From Ryuthela nishihirai (taxonomy: Eukaryota; Arthropoda; Arachnida; Araneae; Heptathelidae), in the NCBI GenBank assembly GCA_038380435.1, contig JAWZYU010000020.1, forward strand, positions 46,346,307 to 46,410,306: a stretch of 64,000 bases of DNA, written 5' to 3'. Within the stretch, counting starts at the first letter, position 1; every line of letters starts with the position of its first letter. This document shows, in pieces, positions 22,208 to 34,529 of this stretch. The position numbers were made by a program, and so were the translations under genes. The notes under the pieces are model-generated. The model had not been told where the DNA came from and ran no database searches. It was given only the letters and a program-made list of their open reading frames with translations.

Positions 22208-22593
22208 GTTGTTTTGGGTTGTTTTATCTCTGAGCGGCACTTTTTTGCACACCATGAGCTAAATGGCCAGGTAACGTGGACCCTGAAGGCTCAGAGAAGT
22301 TTGGAGGGGACCCACTGGAACAGATGTTGGGAGACAGATGATAGCCTCCCGCCAAGGCCATCCAGTGTGTTCTTTAATGTGCACAGGGTATGGCTCTCCC
22401 ACACACGGGGCCATGGCTTAATGTCCCATCCGACGGATGGTGGCCTTTTCAAGCCCATTGATGTCCCCTACTGACCATGGGCAGGGCGGGGAGTTTTGCA
22501 GAGATAAATCTCAACACTGACCTAGCAGGGATTTGAACCTGGGAACTACGGATTACAAGCCTGGCGTGCTACTGACTGAGCTACCCCCACCAC
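22208..22593 (-). mobile_element. SINE-A, full length, with 14-bp target-site duplication
   Basis: It is flanked by TCAGGTATTTACGA (22,194-22,207) and TCAGGTATTTATGA (22,594-22,607), with one mismatch. Head, body and 3' end are all present. Confidence 0.92.
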
Positions 22594-22609
22594 TCAGGTA
22601 TTTATGATG

Positions 22610-24044
22610 TTATATGTTCGAGTCTTTCAGAATACTCACCCACTTTTTTACATGCATTTCTATGGGAAGGCAATTTCTGCTTAAAAGCAGAAGTAAAGGA
22701 ATGCATTCCTTAAGGTAAAATGGGGGCCACTTGTAAAGAAAAAATCAAATTAGGATTGAAAAAAAAAAAAAAAAAACTGATTAGTACAGAGCTCAACTAT
22801 TATCACTGATTGAATAATGATTAACAGTGATGGAATGGGAAGATCCCTTCATTGGCATTTCATCTCATGAAAAATATCAAAAGATTAGCATAACTGAACA
22901 ATTTTCTAGTATTATTGGCATAAATTAGGTTTTAAACTGTATTGACTCAAATGACTCCTTTATAAATTACTGTAAGAATAAAATTTTATACTTCTAATGT
23001 GAATGTAACGTACTGTTTAACTTAATATAATAAGTGGTTGGCTCTTGGAAAATTAAAAAAATATATTTAAATCTTTTCATTAAATTCATGGAAAAAATTC
23101 CGATTTTATTTTTTGCACAATGCAAATTGAAAGGTTTTTTAATAACATTTCTTAACCAGAGAAAAACATTTTCAAAGTTAAATGGAACAAGGTCAATATT
23201 GGCTTTTAAGATAAATTCTTCTCTGAGTGGAATTCAAAATTAATCAACTGGTTTTTCTTAAAAGCAATTCTGAGTACCAGAGCCAAAATTAATTCTGTTA
23301 AAACAAATTTATAACTAACACTGATATCGATAAGCCCAAAGTGAAATAAAAGTGTACAATGGCACATTCTGTTTATGGGAAATACATTATGTCTATATTT
23401 CTATAATAAACATTTACTTAAAAACTCTAAATCTGCCTTAACAGTTAAATATATATTAGAAATTTTTCTGCAGAACCCTTGAGGAGCACTGGTTGCAGAA
23501 CATAAATGCTACTTAATGACCAGTTAATTTAATAGTAGGTTTTCTTTTTTGGTGTTCCTAAGTATATTACATTCTACAGCTCTATGACAACCTTTTCAGT
23601 GTAAAATCGAATTGCACTGGCTGAATAAAACTTTGAAAAAGTAGTAAACTAAATAAAAAAGATATTTTTTTTCTATATAGATATATCACAATTTTATGCA
23701 ATTTAAAGATGTAAAAAAAACTTCATCTTATGGAAGTCAAAATAAAAACAGTAGGAAAGATGGATATAAAAAATTGCTTCATGTAAATTGTTTTTAAAAG
23801 CAATAAACCTTTAAAACATAGTGACATTGCAAGAAAGCAATCCTAAAGACTTACTTTTAAATTCCTAGATTTATTAAACACAGAAGAGACATCAAAATGC
23901 TTATGACATTTATTTTATAAACAAACAATATATTTTAACTTTTGTAAATGCAAATTTGTCTTATTTACTAAATAATCCCTGAATATTAGGATTATTCAAA
24001 GACATATACCATATACTAGCATTTGCATTTAAATCATATTTAAG
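22610..24044. other. Intron, nothing recognised
   Basis: AT-rich, with an A-run at about 22,760. No protein resemblance was seen. Confidence 0.5.
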
Positions 24045-24054
24045 TACAGATTAG

Positions 24055-24429
24055 ATTGTGTTGTTTTACCTCTGAGTGGCACTTTTTTGCACATAATGGG
24101 CTAGATGGCAGGTCACAAGAATCCCAAGGACTTAGAGAAGGTTGGGAGAAGGGGACCTGCTGGACAGCTGTTAGGAGACAGATGGTAGCCTCCTATCAAA
24201 GCCATCTAGCATGTTCTTTAACATATACAGAGTATGGCTCTGCTGGACACAGACCATGGCTAACATTTGGATGGCAGCCTTTCTATGCCCATTGGTGTTC
24301 CCTACTGACCAAGTGCAGGGAGGGTAGTTTCTAGAGATAAATTTCAATGCTTGCCCAGCTGGGACTTGAACCTGGAAACTGCAGATTATGAGCCTGGTGC
24401 CCTATTGACTGAGCCACTCCAGCCTCACA
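24055..24429 (-). mobile_element. SINE-A, full length, diverged, with target-site duplication
   Basis: It is flanked by TACAGATTAG at 24,045-24,054 and 24,430-24,439. It carries more substitutions and small deletions than the other full-length copies. It abuts the 1-kb TTAACCC repeat that starts about 60 bp to the right. Confidence 0.9.
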
Positions 24430-24490
24430 TACAGATTAGGAAATTTTGACTGATGTTTCTCACTACATTCATCATACAATGTATCCTTAA

Positions 24491-25495
24491 CCCTTCCAGT
24501 GTCTAGGTTATATGTATAGGTTGACAGAATCTGAAATGAGAGGCCCAATTCTAACTATGTATCCAATTTCAACGAAAAAATTCGATTTTTAAAAAATAAA
24601 AATTTTCTTATATATAGATATCTTATAAAAAGTACATTATGCTTGAAAAATAATACTTTGTTTTTCATTTGATGTATATTTTATAAAACTAGGATATAAA
24701 TAATTTATTACAGCTATCTGATTGCCATTTGTTAGACCTGATATACAGTATTGTTGATTTATTTGTTAACAATATTGTTGATATATTGAAGCAACCCCCT
24801 GATTTAAGCACATAAGTTTGATTTGAACCATTACCAACATTTTCTTAAAGTTTCCAAAACATCCTGAAAATTATTAACAGCATGCTATTTTTAAAAATGG
24901 AAGATTTTGGAAGTAATTACAAGTATATATCTCCTTTTTTTTTAACTTTCACATTTTTCTGCTTTAAACCTATTTTAATATTCCTAAAATTATTTTTATC
25001 ATTTATCCCAGCATTCTATGCATAATTCCTGCTCTTCAAATTGAAACCATAAGTAACAAGAACGCTCTTAGCCAGACAAGGCTGGAGCTTGTTATTGTAA
25101 AGCTGCCAGCAGTATCACGGCAGAGGAACAGGTGCTGTGACCAAGGTTAATTGCTCACACATGCAGTCAAGTGGCTACATAATAGATTGTTTACAGTGAG
25201 CATTATTACATTACAGACTGGAAAATGTCACCATTCATCCAGTTAGTATTTATACTTTTATATTTAAACCTTCATTTTTGTTTCTGCAGAATTATTTCCA
25301 TAAATTATCAATCTTTCAGTTGGCTGAACAATTGATATATTATTATAGATCTTTCAAAGTTATACTACATTGGATGGCCAGCTTACAAGTTGTTGCAGAT
25401 ATTTATTTAACAACACATTAGGTTATATGTTAATTTTTCTTCCATTATTTCTTAATTTTCCAGAAAAAAAAACTTTGATCTTGTATTGTTTTCTA
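24491..25495 (+). repeat. 1-kb dispersed repeat (TTAACCC-type), copy 1
   Basis: It starts at TTAA (24,487-24,490) followed by CCCTTCCAGTGTCTAGG. It shares with copy 2 a continuous series of matching stretches, including GAGAGGCC, TCTGATTGCCATTTGTT, AAGCAACC, AGATTTTGGAAGTAATTAC, TTTCCCAGCAT-like and GTTGTTGCAGATATTT. It has no long open reading frame. The TTAA plus CCC start suggests a piggyBac-like end; the far end was not defined. Confidence 0.82.
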
Positions 25496-25590
25496 AAAAA
25501 TAGCACAATACCAATCAGCTTTCAGTAATAAAGTATCACAGGAAAATATCCTGTACACAAAAATCACATTAACTTTACAGAATCACTCAC

Positions 25591-25670
25591 CTCTTGATCA
25601 AGATCAAACCACACAACTGGAATAACCTGGGACAAAATTACATTGTCTAGAGGTTTCACCTCCAAGAATA
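25591..25670 (-). CDS. RNF123: RNF123 exon l: segment ending VIPVVWFDLDQE
   Basis: This 80-nt exon reads FLEVKPLDNVILSQ then VIPVVWFDLDQE. It corresponds to FFYIKSPLRVEEAG and LQELIPTTWW. The donor GTGAGTG is good and leaves phase 0. The acceptor is uncertain: TTTCCAG gives the coordinates used here, while a second one (TTTGTAAG) would extend the exon to 25,733 without a stop codon. Both need one base from the previous exon, but exon k ends in phase 0. A short exon, perhaps about 31 nt, is therefore missing between them. Confidence 0.83.
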
Positions 25671-25733
25671 CTGGAAATTTTATTTTATCAAATGTTTGAA
25701 TTGTCAAGGAAACAATGCGATTAAAATGCCAGA

Positions 25734-26765
25734 CTTACAAATTAGTACTAATATAAGTAAATACTAAAGAGCCCTTTCAAATTATTAGAAAATTTCCCTG
25801 TTCTGATAATGAAAAAAAAAAACTCTCTATTTTCAAGAATAAACTTTTTATGGAAATGACACTGAAGTTAAAGATCTAAATCTTGTATATAAATCTTGCA
25901 AATATATCTTGAAATTCAGAAGTATTTATTCACTACACCCAATTCTGTTTCTATATGGATTTTTTTTTACACACTTTTGATTTAACACAGTTAAAAAAAA
26001 TCCAATTCTCTTTTTACACGATTTATTTTGATCTAACATGGTTCAAATGTGCCTTTTTAAAAATCTCCATTTGAATTTAATTCTGAAAAAATATTTCTAT
26101 TCAAGAAAAAATTCCTAGAATTTACATTTATAACAAAGATATCACTTTTATGGTCACATTTTTTGAAGTAGTTTTAACTTTGAAAATGTATTATAGATAT
26201 ACCATTGGAGTATGAACATGAGAGTAATAAAGTGCTATATTATAGATACACCCATTTGAGTATGAACACAATGGCCAAAATGTTTTAAGTGATGAAAGTG
26301 ATTAAATTCCAGTCTTATGCAAACAAATGTGTCTATTGTCAGAAAGTGACAACAAATAAAATCTAGTTAATAAGCATATTTAAATAATATTTTTTGCACT
26401 TTTGTATTTTGAATTAGTGACATTATTTTCTTTATGAAGGATAATCTCCTTTATATATGTACATATAATTATCTTTATAAGTTAATAAAATAAAAAATGT
26501 GTTTAAATGAATAAAAAATCAAATAAAGATTTAATTAAAGATTTTAATATGATTAGTTTGAAAACAACTTATTATTTGTATTGGGTTTTCATGTCTGGAA
26601 CCAATCTTCTATTTTTTCATATGCACTGTATTTTTTTTTTTTACACAGTTTTTTCAGGAACCTATCTACCATGTAAAAACAGAATTGGGTGTATTTTAAA
26701 ATTTTAAGGAAGTTTGAATATTTAGCAGCAAAAGTTGACAGTCATTAGAATTTATCTAAAAGGAG
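25734..26765. other. Intron, possible site of a missing micro-exon
   Basis: This and 27,215-29,400 should hold the short RNF123 exon between exons k and l. None was identified by eye. Confidence 0.4.
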
Positions 26766-26963
26766 AGAAAGAAACATCCAAGCAGTTGCTTGCCAAAAAG
26801 GTCTGACTGGAGGATACCAGTTTAATATGCTGTAGAGATCTGTGAGAGAAGGTGAGGCCTTAGCACACACAAAAAAACAACATAAGTATCTTATCTGGGG
26901 TTTGAACCCAGGTCCCTTTGATCAGTAGCCAAGCATGCCAAACACTCAGCCACCTAGACAGCT
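26766..26963 (-). mobile_element. SINE-B
   Basis: This has the 3' end AAGCAGTTGCTTGCCA (plus strand), the body GTCTGACTGGAGGATACCAG, and a tRNA-like head at TTTGAACCCAGGTCCCTTTG, with AGCCAAGCATGCC. Confidence 0.87.
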
Positions 26964-27027
26964 AATCAAAATATAGGTATAATTGTTATATCTAACTGTT
27001 TACTAAATAAATAAATAAAAAAAAATA

Positions 27028-27214
27028 AATACCCCCTCAAGCAGCTGCTTGCCACAGAGGTCTGACAGGAGCCTGTCAGTTTATATGCCATAGTACAAGA
27101 ACTGAGAGGATGGCAGGACCTCAGCAGAAATACGACACAAACAGCCATGCCTTACCCGGGGCTCGAACCCAGGTCCCGCAGATCAGTAGCCAAGCGCGCT
27201 AACCACTCGCCCAC
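27028..27214 (-). mobile_element. SINE-B, well preserved
   Basis: The plus strand reads CCCCCTCAAGCAGCTGCTTG at the SINE 3' end, and GGGGCTCGAACCCAGGTCCC, AGCCAAGCGCGCTAACCACT at the head. The intact box sequences make this the best reference for SINE-B here. It sits 60 bp from another SINE-B in the same orientation. Confidence 0.9.
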
Positions 27215-28355
27215 AATTTAGAATTCACTAATAATTCTTTCAATTTTCATCAATTGTAACAAAACGTTTTGAGGAGTGGTGCTATTGCTAAATATTTCAG
27301 CTGCCTTAATTCTTTAAGTACTGAATGAATATTGCCAAAATTAATGATTTAGTTAGACTAGATTCAGATCTTTGTCTTCAGTCTCATTTACATTAAAAGT
27401 TTGTGCTTCAGGATATGAGGTTTAATTTCGTTTTCCATTGGCAGCATGGAAATTCTAAGGATTGCTTAGGGCTCTGTAGATAATAATTTATTATGGGCAA
27501 AAATACACTATTTTTAAAATACTTCACTTAATGTCTTTAATTTTATCAGTTGAATTTGCACTCACTAGATACAAAATTCAAATTCATAAAACCATTGCCA
27601 GATTCACAATGCCCTTTTGTCCCAACCTATGGCTCACTGGTTTAAAGATGCATTTAGGATATAAATTTTTTTCTTGTGTGGTTATTTACTAGAGTATATG
27701 ACCCTCTATTATTTTCAGTTAATGTTATGACTAATCATAATAAATAAAGTGTGACTGAATTTTTGCCAAATGCATATCTAGAATATAGCATGATTTTCTC
27801 CTAATTTATTTCCACTTTTTGGGCAAGTATGCTTAGCAAAAACATGCTACTTAAGAAGAGTTGCACTTTGGTCTTTTAATTGTGCCCATATGCATCTCAG
27901 ATGGCCCAAATAAATTCTTTGATATCTCCATGTCTTCACCTAACTGACCTTGAAATGTTCCAGCTATACAAATATAAAAAGATTTTTTGCTTTTGAAAGA
28001 ATGCATTTTGTGTTTGTGGTGTGGAAAAATCATGCTTGGTGCATTCGGCCTTATTATGCTCGCTGATGATTGTTACACCATATCTTGGCTTACTTTTTCT
28101 ACTGTCTTGCATAATATAATAATAGAAGCGTTTGATAAATTATTGATGCAGAAAAGATAAAAAAAATTTTAAAGTGTTTACTTTTTAACATTTTTATATT
28201 TTTGCTGAAATATCCATATAAAGATATATTTGTGTGAACTTTCAAAAATAAAGTACAGAATTATGAAAAAATAGTTTAAAATTATTATTTATAGCCAAAT
28301 ATTTTAAATAGAATTAGCTTTCAGAAAGAGATAAAAGAATAAGTACATCCATTAA
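27215..28355. other. Intron, nothing recognised
   Basis: No repeat family or exon was recognised. Confidence 0.5.
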
Positions 28356-28645
28356 ACATGGCCAGGTCATAGGACCACGGGCTCAGGGAATAGCTGTTAG
28401 GGAACAGATCAGAGCCTTCTGTCAAGGCTATTCAGTGTGTTCTTTAATGTACACAAGAGTATGGTTCTTCTTCATATGGGCCAAGGTTTAATGTCCCATC
28501 TCACCAATAGCAGCCTTCCCAAGTCCATCAGCATCCCTTTCTCATTGCGGGCAGGATGGGGGTTAGCAGAGATAAAATTCAACACTGGCATAGTTGGGAT
28601 TCGAACTTTGGAACTAGATTATAAGCCTGGTGCAATAAGCAATAG
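28356..28645 (-). mobile_element. SINE-A, old, internally deleted
   Basis: Pieces such as GGCCAGGTCATAGGACCACG, GTTCTTTAATGTACACA and a B-box-like GTTCGAATCCC (minus strand) remain. The 3' end and part of the body are lost. Confidence 0.75.
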
Positions 28646-29400
28646 ATTTACAATAGCTTCTGATGAAAAGCAGTAACATCTCAGGTAAAGTATCCTGTAT
28701 ATCTACCTAAGATAGAACAACTTGAGAGTGCACTCAAAACACATCAATAACTGCTCTTCAAATTGGAACCTGTTATTAAAACAAATTACATTTCCATATT
28801 CAAAGCCATGGATAACCCAATTTATTTCCTGTTATACTAAAGAATTTGTCCAATTGACACATCCATGAAGTGCATTTTTAACCATCTAACACATAAAAAG
28901 TTTAGTTTGAGGAGCATATACAAGTCCAAACAACTATTTAACTCACTGCATTTCAAATTCTGCATTCCTCAGCAGTTTCACATTAGCGCTATGCATAAGC
29001 TGTCACTGAGTGCATTATCAACTATATTGGTTATTTCTATGCAGTTTTGCTGCGATTGCACAGAAGATACAGTTTGAACCAAGGCATTTGAATTAGGTTG
29101 CAAAAAGTTAATAATTACTGTTTAAATTATTTGGTTTTGGGATTAAGGCCAGACACATCAGTTAATACTAAAACTGAAAGGTGATAAAATAATATTACAA
29201 ACAAATCGCTTTGGATCTATTAAAAATTTAAAATATTTATATATCATAAGATTATATAAACATTTGGAACATTTATATAAAATAAGAACTATCTAAACAT
29301 TGGTATATTTATTTTTATGTTATTAAAAAAGCAATAATGATTAGATCACAAAATCTTTAAACAAGTTATATATAAATTAAACCAATAAAGGATATAAAAC

Positions 29401-29562
29401 ATTTTGTAAAAGATAATGTCTTGTTGTGGAATGCTGTAGGACTGCCAAAGTTAGAATGAGATAACGTTTTTGTTGGTAAAAATCTGCACTTGCTGGGGAA
29501 AATCTATAACCAGTCAGAAGAGCCACTACCAGATATTCAAGGCACTGCTGAAGTTCATGAGG
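29401..29562 (-). CDS. RNF123: RNF123 exon k: helical region (LLTGYRFSP)
   Basis: This 162-nt exon, 54 codons in phase 0, reads PHELQQCLEYLVVALLTG, YRFSPASADFYQQKRYLIL and TLAVLQHSTTRHYLLQN. It matches LKQLMMSLLRLYRFSP and HYLRLTIAILRHEKSRKFLLSN. The acceptor is TTATTTAAG and the donor GTTTTATAT, which is weak. Reading on past that donor gives VLYPLL before a stop, which resembles the vertebrate VLFDVL. A later donor (TTG then GTTTAA) near 29,383 is therefore a possible alternative. Confidence 0.92.
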
Positions 29563-30334
29563 CTTAAATAAAATAGAATATGTTAATCTTAGTTTTCAAA
29601 CATAATATATAATATTTCCTTTTCATTGTTGCTCATAATAATTTCTCTGCCCCACCCCTCTTACAAAGGTCAGTATCGAAGGATTTAACTTGAAATCTAC
29701 TGCATTATCACTGATTACTTTGTCCTGTATCACATTCTAATTGCACATTTATATTCACTTTAGTGGTGTACATTATGTACTAGTATTCTAGATCTAAAGT
29801 CACTGAATCACATTTTCAGAAAATTTAAGATATATGTAATTTTATTCAATACTGTAGCTTCTTAGAATGTGGAACTTATTTATTGAAAATCAAAAAACTC
29901 ATTTTTTTCAAACAAGATGATATCTTGAAATTTTAATATCTACCAGAAACGTTTCTTGCTTTTGTTTTTTAGTAGAGGTTTGAAAATGAATTGTGAGCAA
30001 GTTTGAATCTAGATAACTCATGGAATATATAATTTGATTTTCTACTATAAAATTGATAATTTATTATTTGCTGTGGATTGAATTTTACTGCGCACAACGA
30101 AACTGAGAAACAATGAAAAGATACAGTATTTTATGTTTGCAATATTAAAATATATAATGAAAGAAACAATAACCTATACAAGAAAAGTGCTGAATAACTG
30201 CATTTCATTAAATATATATATAAATTCCCTAACATTAAATAACTAACATTAGAGTAGTCATGCTAAATCTGAGTACATGTTATTAAATATGTGATAAAAG
30301 GAGGGTATAACTATTGGTCAAGATAGGAAAAATA

Positions 30335-30490
30335 AAATTTGTATTTTAACTGTTAAAGAAGATATCACTCTTGGTTTAAGGTCAAAAATTGCCTTGAGAT
30401 GGGTGGGATACGAATGATATGAACCCATTACCTCCTGATAGCATGTCAGGTACTCTTACCCTGAGCTACCGGCCACTGATTAAGATTTCC
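30335..30490 (-). mobile_element. SINE-C, minus copy
   Basis: On the minus strand it reads TTAGAGGAAATCTTAATCAG, then a tRNA-like GGCCGGTAGCTCAGGGTAAG with a poor B box (ATGGGTTCATATCATTCG), then CTCAAGGCAATTTTTG. It faces the plus copy at 30,517 head to head. Confidence 0.75.
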
Positions 30491-30516
30491 TCTAATTGAC
30501 ATTATGAACTTTCAAA

Positions 30517-30712
30517 TATCATTTAGAGGAGATCTTGACTGGTGGCCAGTAGCTCAGCAGTTAGAATCTCTGACATGCTATCAGGAGGTTGTGGGTTCAT
30601 ATCCCATCTGGCTCAAGACAATTTTTCCACTGAAATTAATACTGATGTTAAACTAAGAGTTATATCTTTCTTGACAGTTGAACAAAAATGTTAAGAAATT
30701 TCTTCAATTTAT
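30517..30712 (+). mobile_element. SINE-C, plus copy 1
   Basis: It starts ATCATTTAGAGGAGATCTTG, then a tRNA-like part: A box AGTAGCTCAGCAGTTAGAA and B box GTGGGTTCATATCCC. It goes on with GGCTCAAGACAATTTTTCC and ends near TTTCTTCAATT. Its 5' extension is shared with copy 2, so it belongs to the element or to a duplicated segment. Confidence 0.8.
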
Positions 30713-30847
30713 TCAACTGTATACTCATAGCATACTTGCTGTCTTCATGGCATACTTGGCATCTGTTTCTTGGGGCCATTTGTGAGCAGCTGGGAACAAT
30801 GTCTACATGAAACACAGAAAATTGTGTACTATAGGTGGAAAGTTCAT

Positions 30848-31045
30848 AACATCATTTAGAGGAGATCTTGATTGGTGGCAAGTAGCTCAGCAGTTAGAAC
30901 CCCTGACATATTATCAGGAGGTTGTGGGTTCATATCCTACCTGGCTCAAGACAATTTTTCCTCTAAAATTGATATTGACATTACACTAAGAGTGATATCT
31001 TCCTTAACAATTGAACAAAAATGTCAAAAAATTTCTTCAATTTGC
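30848..31045 (+). mobile_element. SINE-C, plus copy 2
   Basis: It matches copy 1 throughout, from ATCATTTAGAGGAGATCTTG to TTTCTTCAATTTGC, about 330 bp further on. It differs by scattered substitutions. Confidence 0.8.
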
Positions 31046-33517
31046 ATTTTAACATTATGGTTCTGCTGAAAATTTAGGTAGCTCTAGTTATGCCACTAGA
31101 TGAAAATAGTTGTTAATAGCTATGACACTGCCAAATTTGAGAATGGTAGCAGTGGATAAAAATTCATATTCTACACTGGCATACATCTAATTAGAGCAAT
31201 TCATTTAAACCAAAAATCTTGATAAAACCAAAAAATAACTTAGTAACTAATAAAATAGCAATTAGTATAAGAAATATAGAAGAAAGTAGATGAGAAAGAA
31301 TTTATATAATCTTCTAACATATATCTAGTTTTATGATGAATGTTACTATATTATATAAAAATTTGCATATTGCATAGTTGATAGAATATGCAGAATATAT
31401 TTGGAAAAAATAATTTATTGTTGCAGAAAAAAATGTAATTGAACCACCATATAAATAAAAATAAAATCCCAAAGAAAAATTACAGAAAAAATTGTTATAG
31501 GACTTACAAGAATAAAGATGGTGAGCTTTTGATATAAAACAGGAAGAATGTAGTAAAAAATATATTGAAAGCATTAGGTAAAAAATAAATCTGTGGGGTT
31601 GCCTATAAATCATGCAATGCAGTATAAAGAAATATGCATTGAAAGGCATTAGAATAAATAAATAAATCTGTGAAGTCATTTACAAATTACATAATGCTAT
31701 TTTAGAGGAATTTTAAACCTCCCCCCTATTTAACACTTCGATGGCTCCCTCCTCCATCTTCTCTTTGTGTTATGAACAGTTTTGTGTCTTCTTTTTCCTG
31801 TACTTTATTTACAACTCAATTCAGTTGTAATAAAAATTATGTTAATTTTTGTCAGCAGAAAATGGGAAAATTTTTAATTTTGCAGATATAAGTATAGCAT
31901 TTCCACATTAACACCACCATCAAACTTCCACCTTTCCTATGCATTATGTTATAATAAAATCATTATTCCCTCTCTTCCTTTCAAGGAAGGTGTTACATAA
32001 TTTATGGATGAGGATAATTTCTTGTTTCAAATTGTGACAATATATATGCTATTAAAAATTAAATGACAAGCATCAACACCATTTTCATTAAATTGACAAT
32101 TGTATCAATTAGACATGAATGCATTATATTTTCAGTTCTTTACAGGTGATATAACCAGAACTAACCAGAAATTTTGAAAGGGAGGGGTTGAAATGTTTTA
32201 ATGCTTTTGTTAATGTAAATTGGTTGGTGAGTTAGTCAACAACCAATCAATCACTTTATTTGTTCATTTAAATCACATTATATCAATCATTGCACTTTTC
32301 CTTTTGATATTTTAGGAAACAAATCTATCTAAATAAAAAAAAAATTAGGAAATAACAACTACAATGAAAAATAAAATGTTGAAATTTTAATATTAAAAAC
32401 TAAGACCAGTTTTTACTACAAGCCATAGCAATGGAATATACTAAGGTGAAGGAGATGAGAATAAAAAAATTTCCTGCTTTTATGTGCATTAAAAAAACAT
32501 GCAATGAAATTGATAATTCCTCTGGAAATATTTCATTAATGAATTACTTTCTTTGAAATAACAAGCCACACTAGAAAATTCACTTGCCATTGGTGAGTGA
32601 ATAAATCCCCAGCCTGCACATACATAACGTTACCACATAGGCAGCATAATTTTATCCATGATGAAAGCAAGGTTGATGAATCATAAACCATTGGGGAAGG
32701 CAAAATGAAATTTGCATTTCAATATTATGGGTCTTGCTGAAAGTTCAAGAAGGTTCTAATTATGCTAATATCAAGTATTTAGAGTCTGAAACATTTTGAA
32801 CCTCTGTCTTCACACACTCAGGAAATCAGCAAAGGGTTAATGCAATCATAAAATATACATAAGGAATAAGTCCTCTTTAAACTGTTCCCAAAGGTAAAGT
32901 ACATTGAACAATTCTATTTATTTATTGCTCATTTCAAAGAAGTAATTGTTCTTGAATATGTCATTAAACGTGATAAATAATATATTTAACACTAAAAAAG
33001 GAATTTGTGTGTTGATTTAAGGTGAATTTCCTTACTGTGGTATTTATTTTTTTATCTGATTAACGAAGTCTCTGTAATGCAAAGTGCAAAAACAACTGCT
33101 TTTAAAGTCATGTATATAAAAGAATATTGATATTCCTTTTCAAAGTAATAACATAATATTTTTACAGATTATTTTAATAATACACATGAGAATAGAATTT
33201 ATGGCATATAAATGCATTTGCTAGTTACAATGTCAACTACTTTTACTATATGAGCTATTGAGTATAATCAATATTTTGCTTAGATTTCGCTATTAAAAAT
33301 TCCATGATATAGCATTTGCCAAACTGATTAGTCAAAACCTAAGACAGAACTTGTCCAGTGTAACTTAAAGGAAGTTAGCCAGCAATGGAATTCTAGCATT
33401 ATCAGGCCAGACAATAATTTTGAGATGCTTAAGTCACATAATGCTTTTTAATTCTTACATTGTTATTGTTCTTCTACCAGACAAACTGCATGTGTTATAG
33501 CATTTTAATTTACCAAC
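31046..33517. other. Intron, nothing recognised
   Basis: The 121-codon minus-strand frame at 31,679-31,314 is rich in F, Y, I and S, as expected from AT-rich sequence, and is not taken as a gene. A single GGGTTAA (32,836) resembles the ends of the TTAACCC repeats, but no element was delimited. Confidence 0.5.
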
Positions 33518-33646
33518 CTCCATTAAAGCCCACATTAACTCCAATAGAGATGAGATGCTTGGTTTAGAGTTACCAGAAATTGTATCATCTTCAACAAGTT
33601 TAAACATAAGTCGTAGAAGACATGCTTCTGTGACAAAAGCAGATGC
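33518..33646 (-). CDS. RNF123: RNF123 exon j: helical region (LLELMWALME)
   Basis: This exon encodes ASAFVTEACLLRLMFKLVED, then the loop DTISGNSKPS and ISSLLELMWALME. It matches [20 protein letters not shown] and VLDLLWLFME. The acceptor is TTTTCCAG. Two donors are possible: GTTGGT gives a 129-nt exon in phase 0, while the better-looking GTAAATT four bases later leaves a one-base remainder that the next exon cannot complete. The phase-0 donor is preferred because the join MEPHELQQCL then matches vertebrate MEDYEVQDCL without a gap. Confidence 0.9.
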
Positions 33647-34529
33647 CTGGAAAAAAATAATCACAATATAATTTATAAAACAATCACTCATTTAAAATTT
33701 TATTATTCAGATCTCAAACACTTTCATACTATTACACATAATTTTTATACAGAAAAGTATTTCAAAAGGAAACTAAAAGCAAGTAATATTTCCATGAACA
33801 CATGGTATTTATATTGATTACCATTTTCTAGAAGTAATATGCTATTCTTCTAGTATACTTTTTATGCACTTGAAATAGATGTGTTGTATTGCAAATATAT
33901 TTTGAACAATTTATGTGGAAACTAATCCTTATTTTTCTACTTTACAATTTCTCCACAGTAGGCAAACATTTTATTTTGATCATTCAGAGTTTTGGCAATC
34001 TGAATTGCTTCCAACTTGCTTTAGTCTGGATTATCAGGGGTGTACTGTATGAGGGAAAAAGTCATATATATGTACACTCTCATAAGGAGATTTCCCTAAG
34101 TTTTTAAGATCTCATTCAGAAATTAAAATTCTTAGTAGAATAAGTCACAGTGAAAGGATTAAAGTTATAGAAAACATTAGTATAAATATTACCTTTTGTA
34201 ACCTTTTGAGTTGAAGTCAAATATGCCTTTTACTCTCAATTAAAATTAACACTATAAAGTACTGTAATACATTAAACCATTATATTTGCAATTCAGATAC
34301 ACAAGTTTGTCTGAAATATTACAGTTTACCTATATATTTTCTGCAAAATCTTAGTTATTCTAAATGCTAAATATGCTAGGTGCATCCATCATTGATGACA
34401 ACAAGTCGCTAATTTTGGTTTAAACATTTTAACTATAGTTATTATAATAGTTGTACTATCACTGTGAAGAACATAGTTTATATTTCAGCCTTTACAGATA
34501 GAACAGCTATTACATACATATGATAAGCT

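Noticed and set aside
24750..24790. Repeated AATATTGTTGAT motif as a regulatory site
   Set aside because: It is part of the 1-kb repeat and is not conserved in the second copy.
27020..27220. tRNA genes
   Set aside because: A- and B-box sequences are present, but they belong to SINE heads; no cloverleaf with an intact acceptor stem and anticodon loop was found.
31314..31679. 121-codon open frame on the minus strand
   Set aside because: Rich in F/Y/I/S with no domain, no matching splice sites in phase with RNF123, and no protein resemblance.
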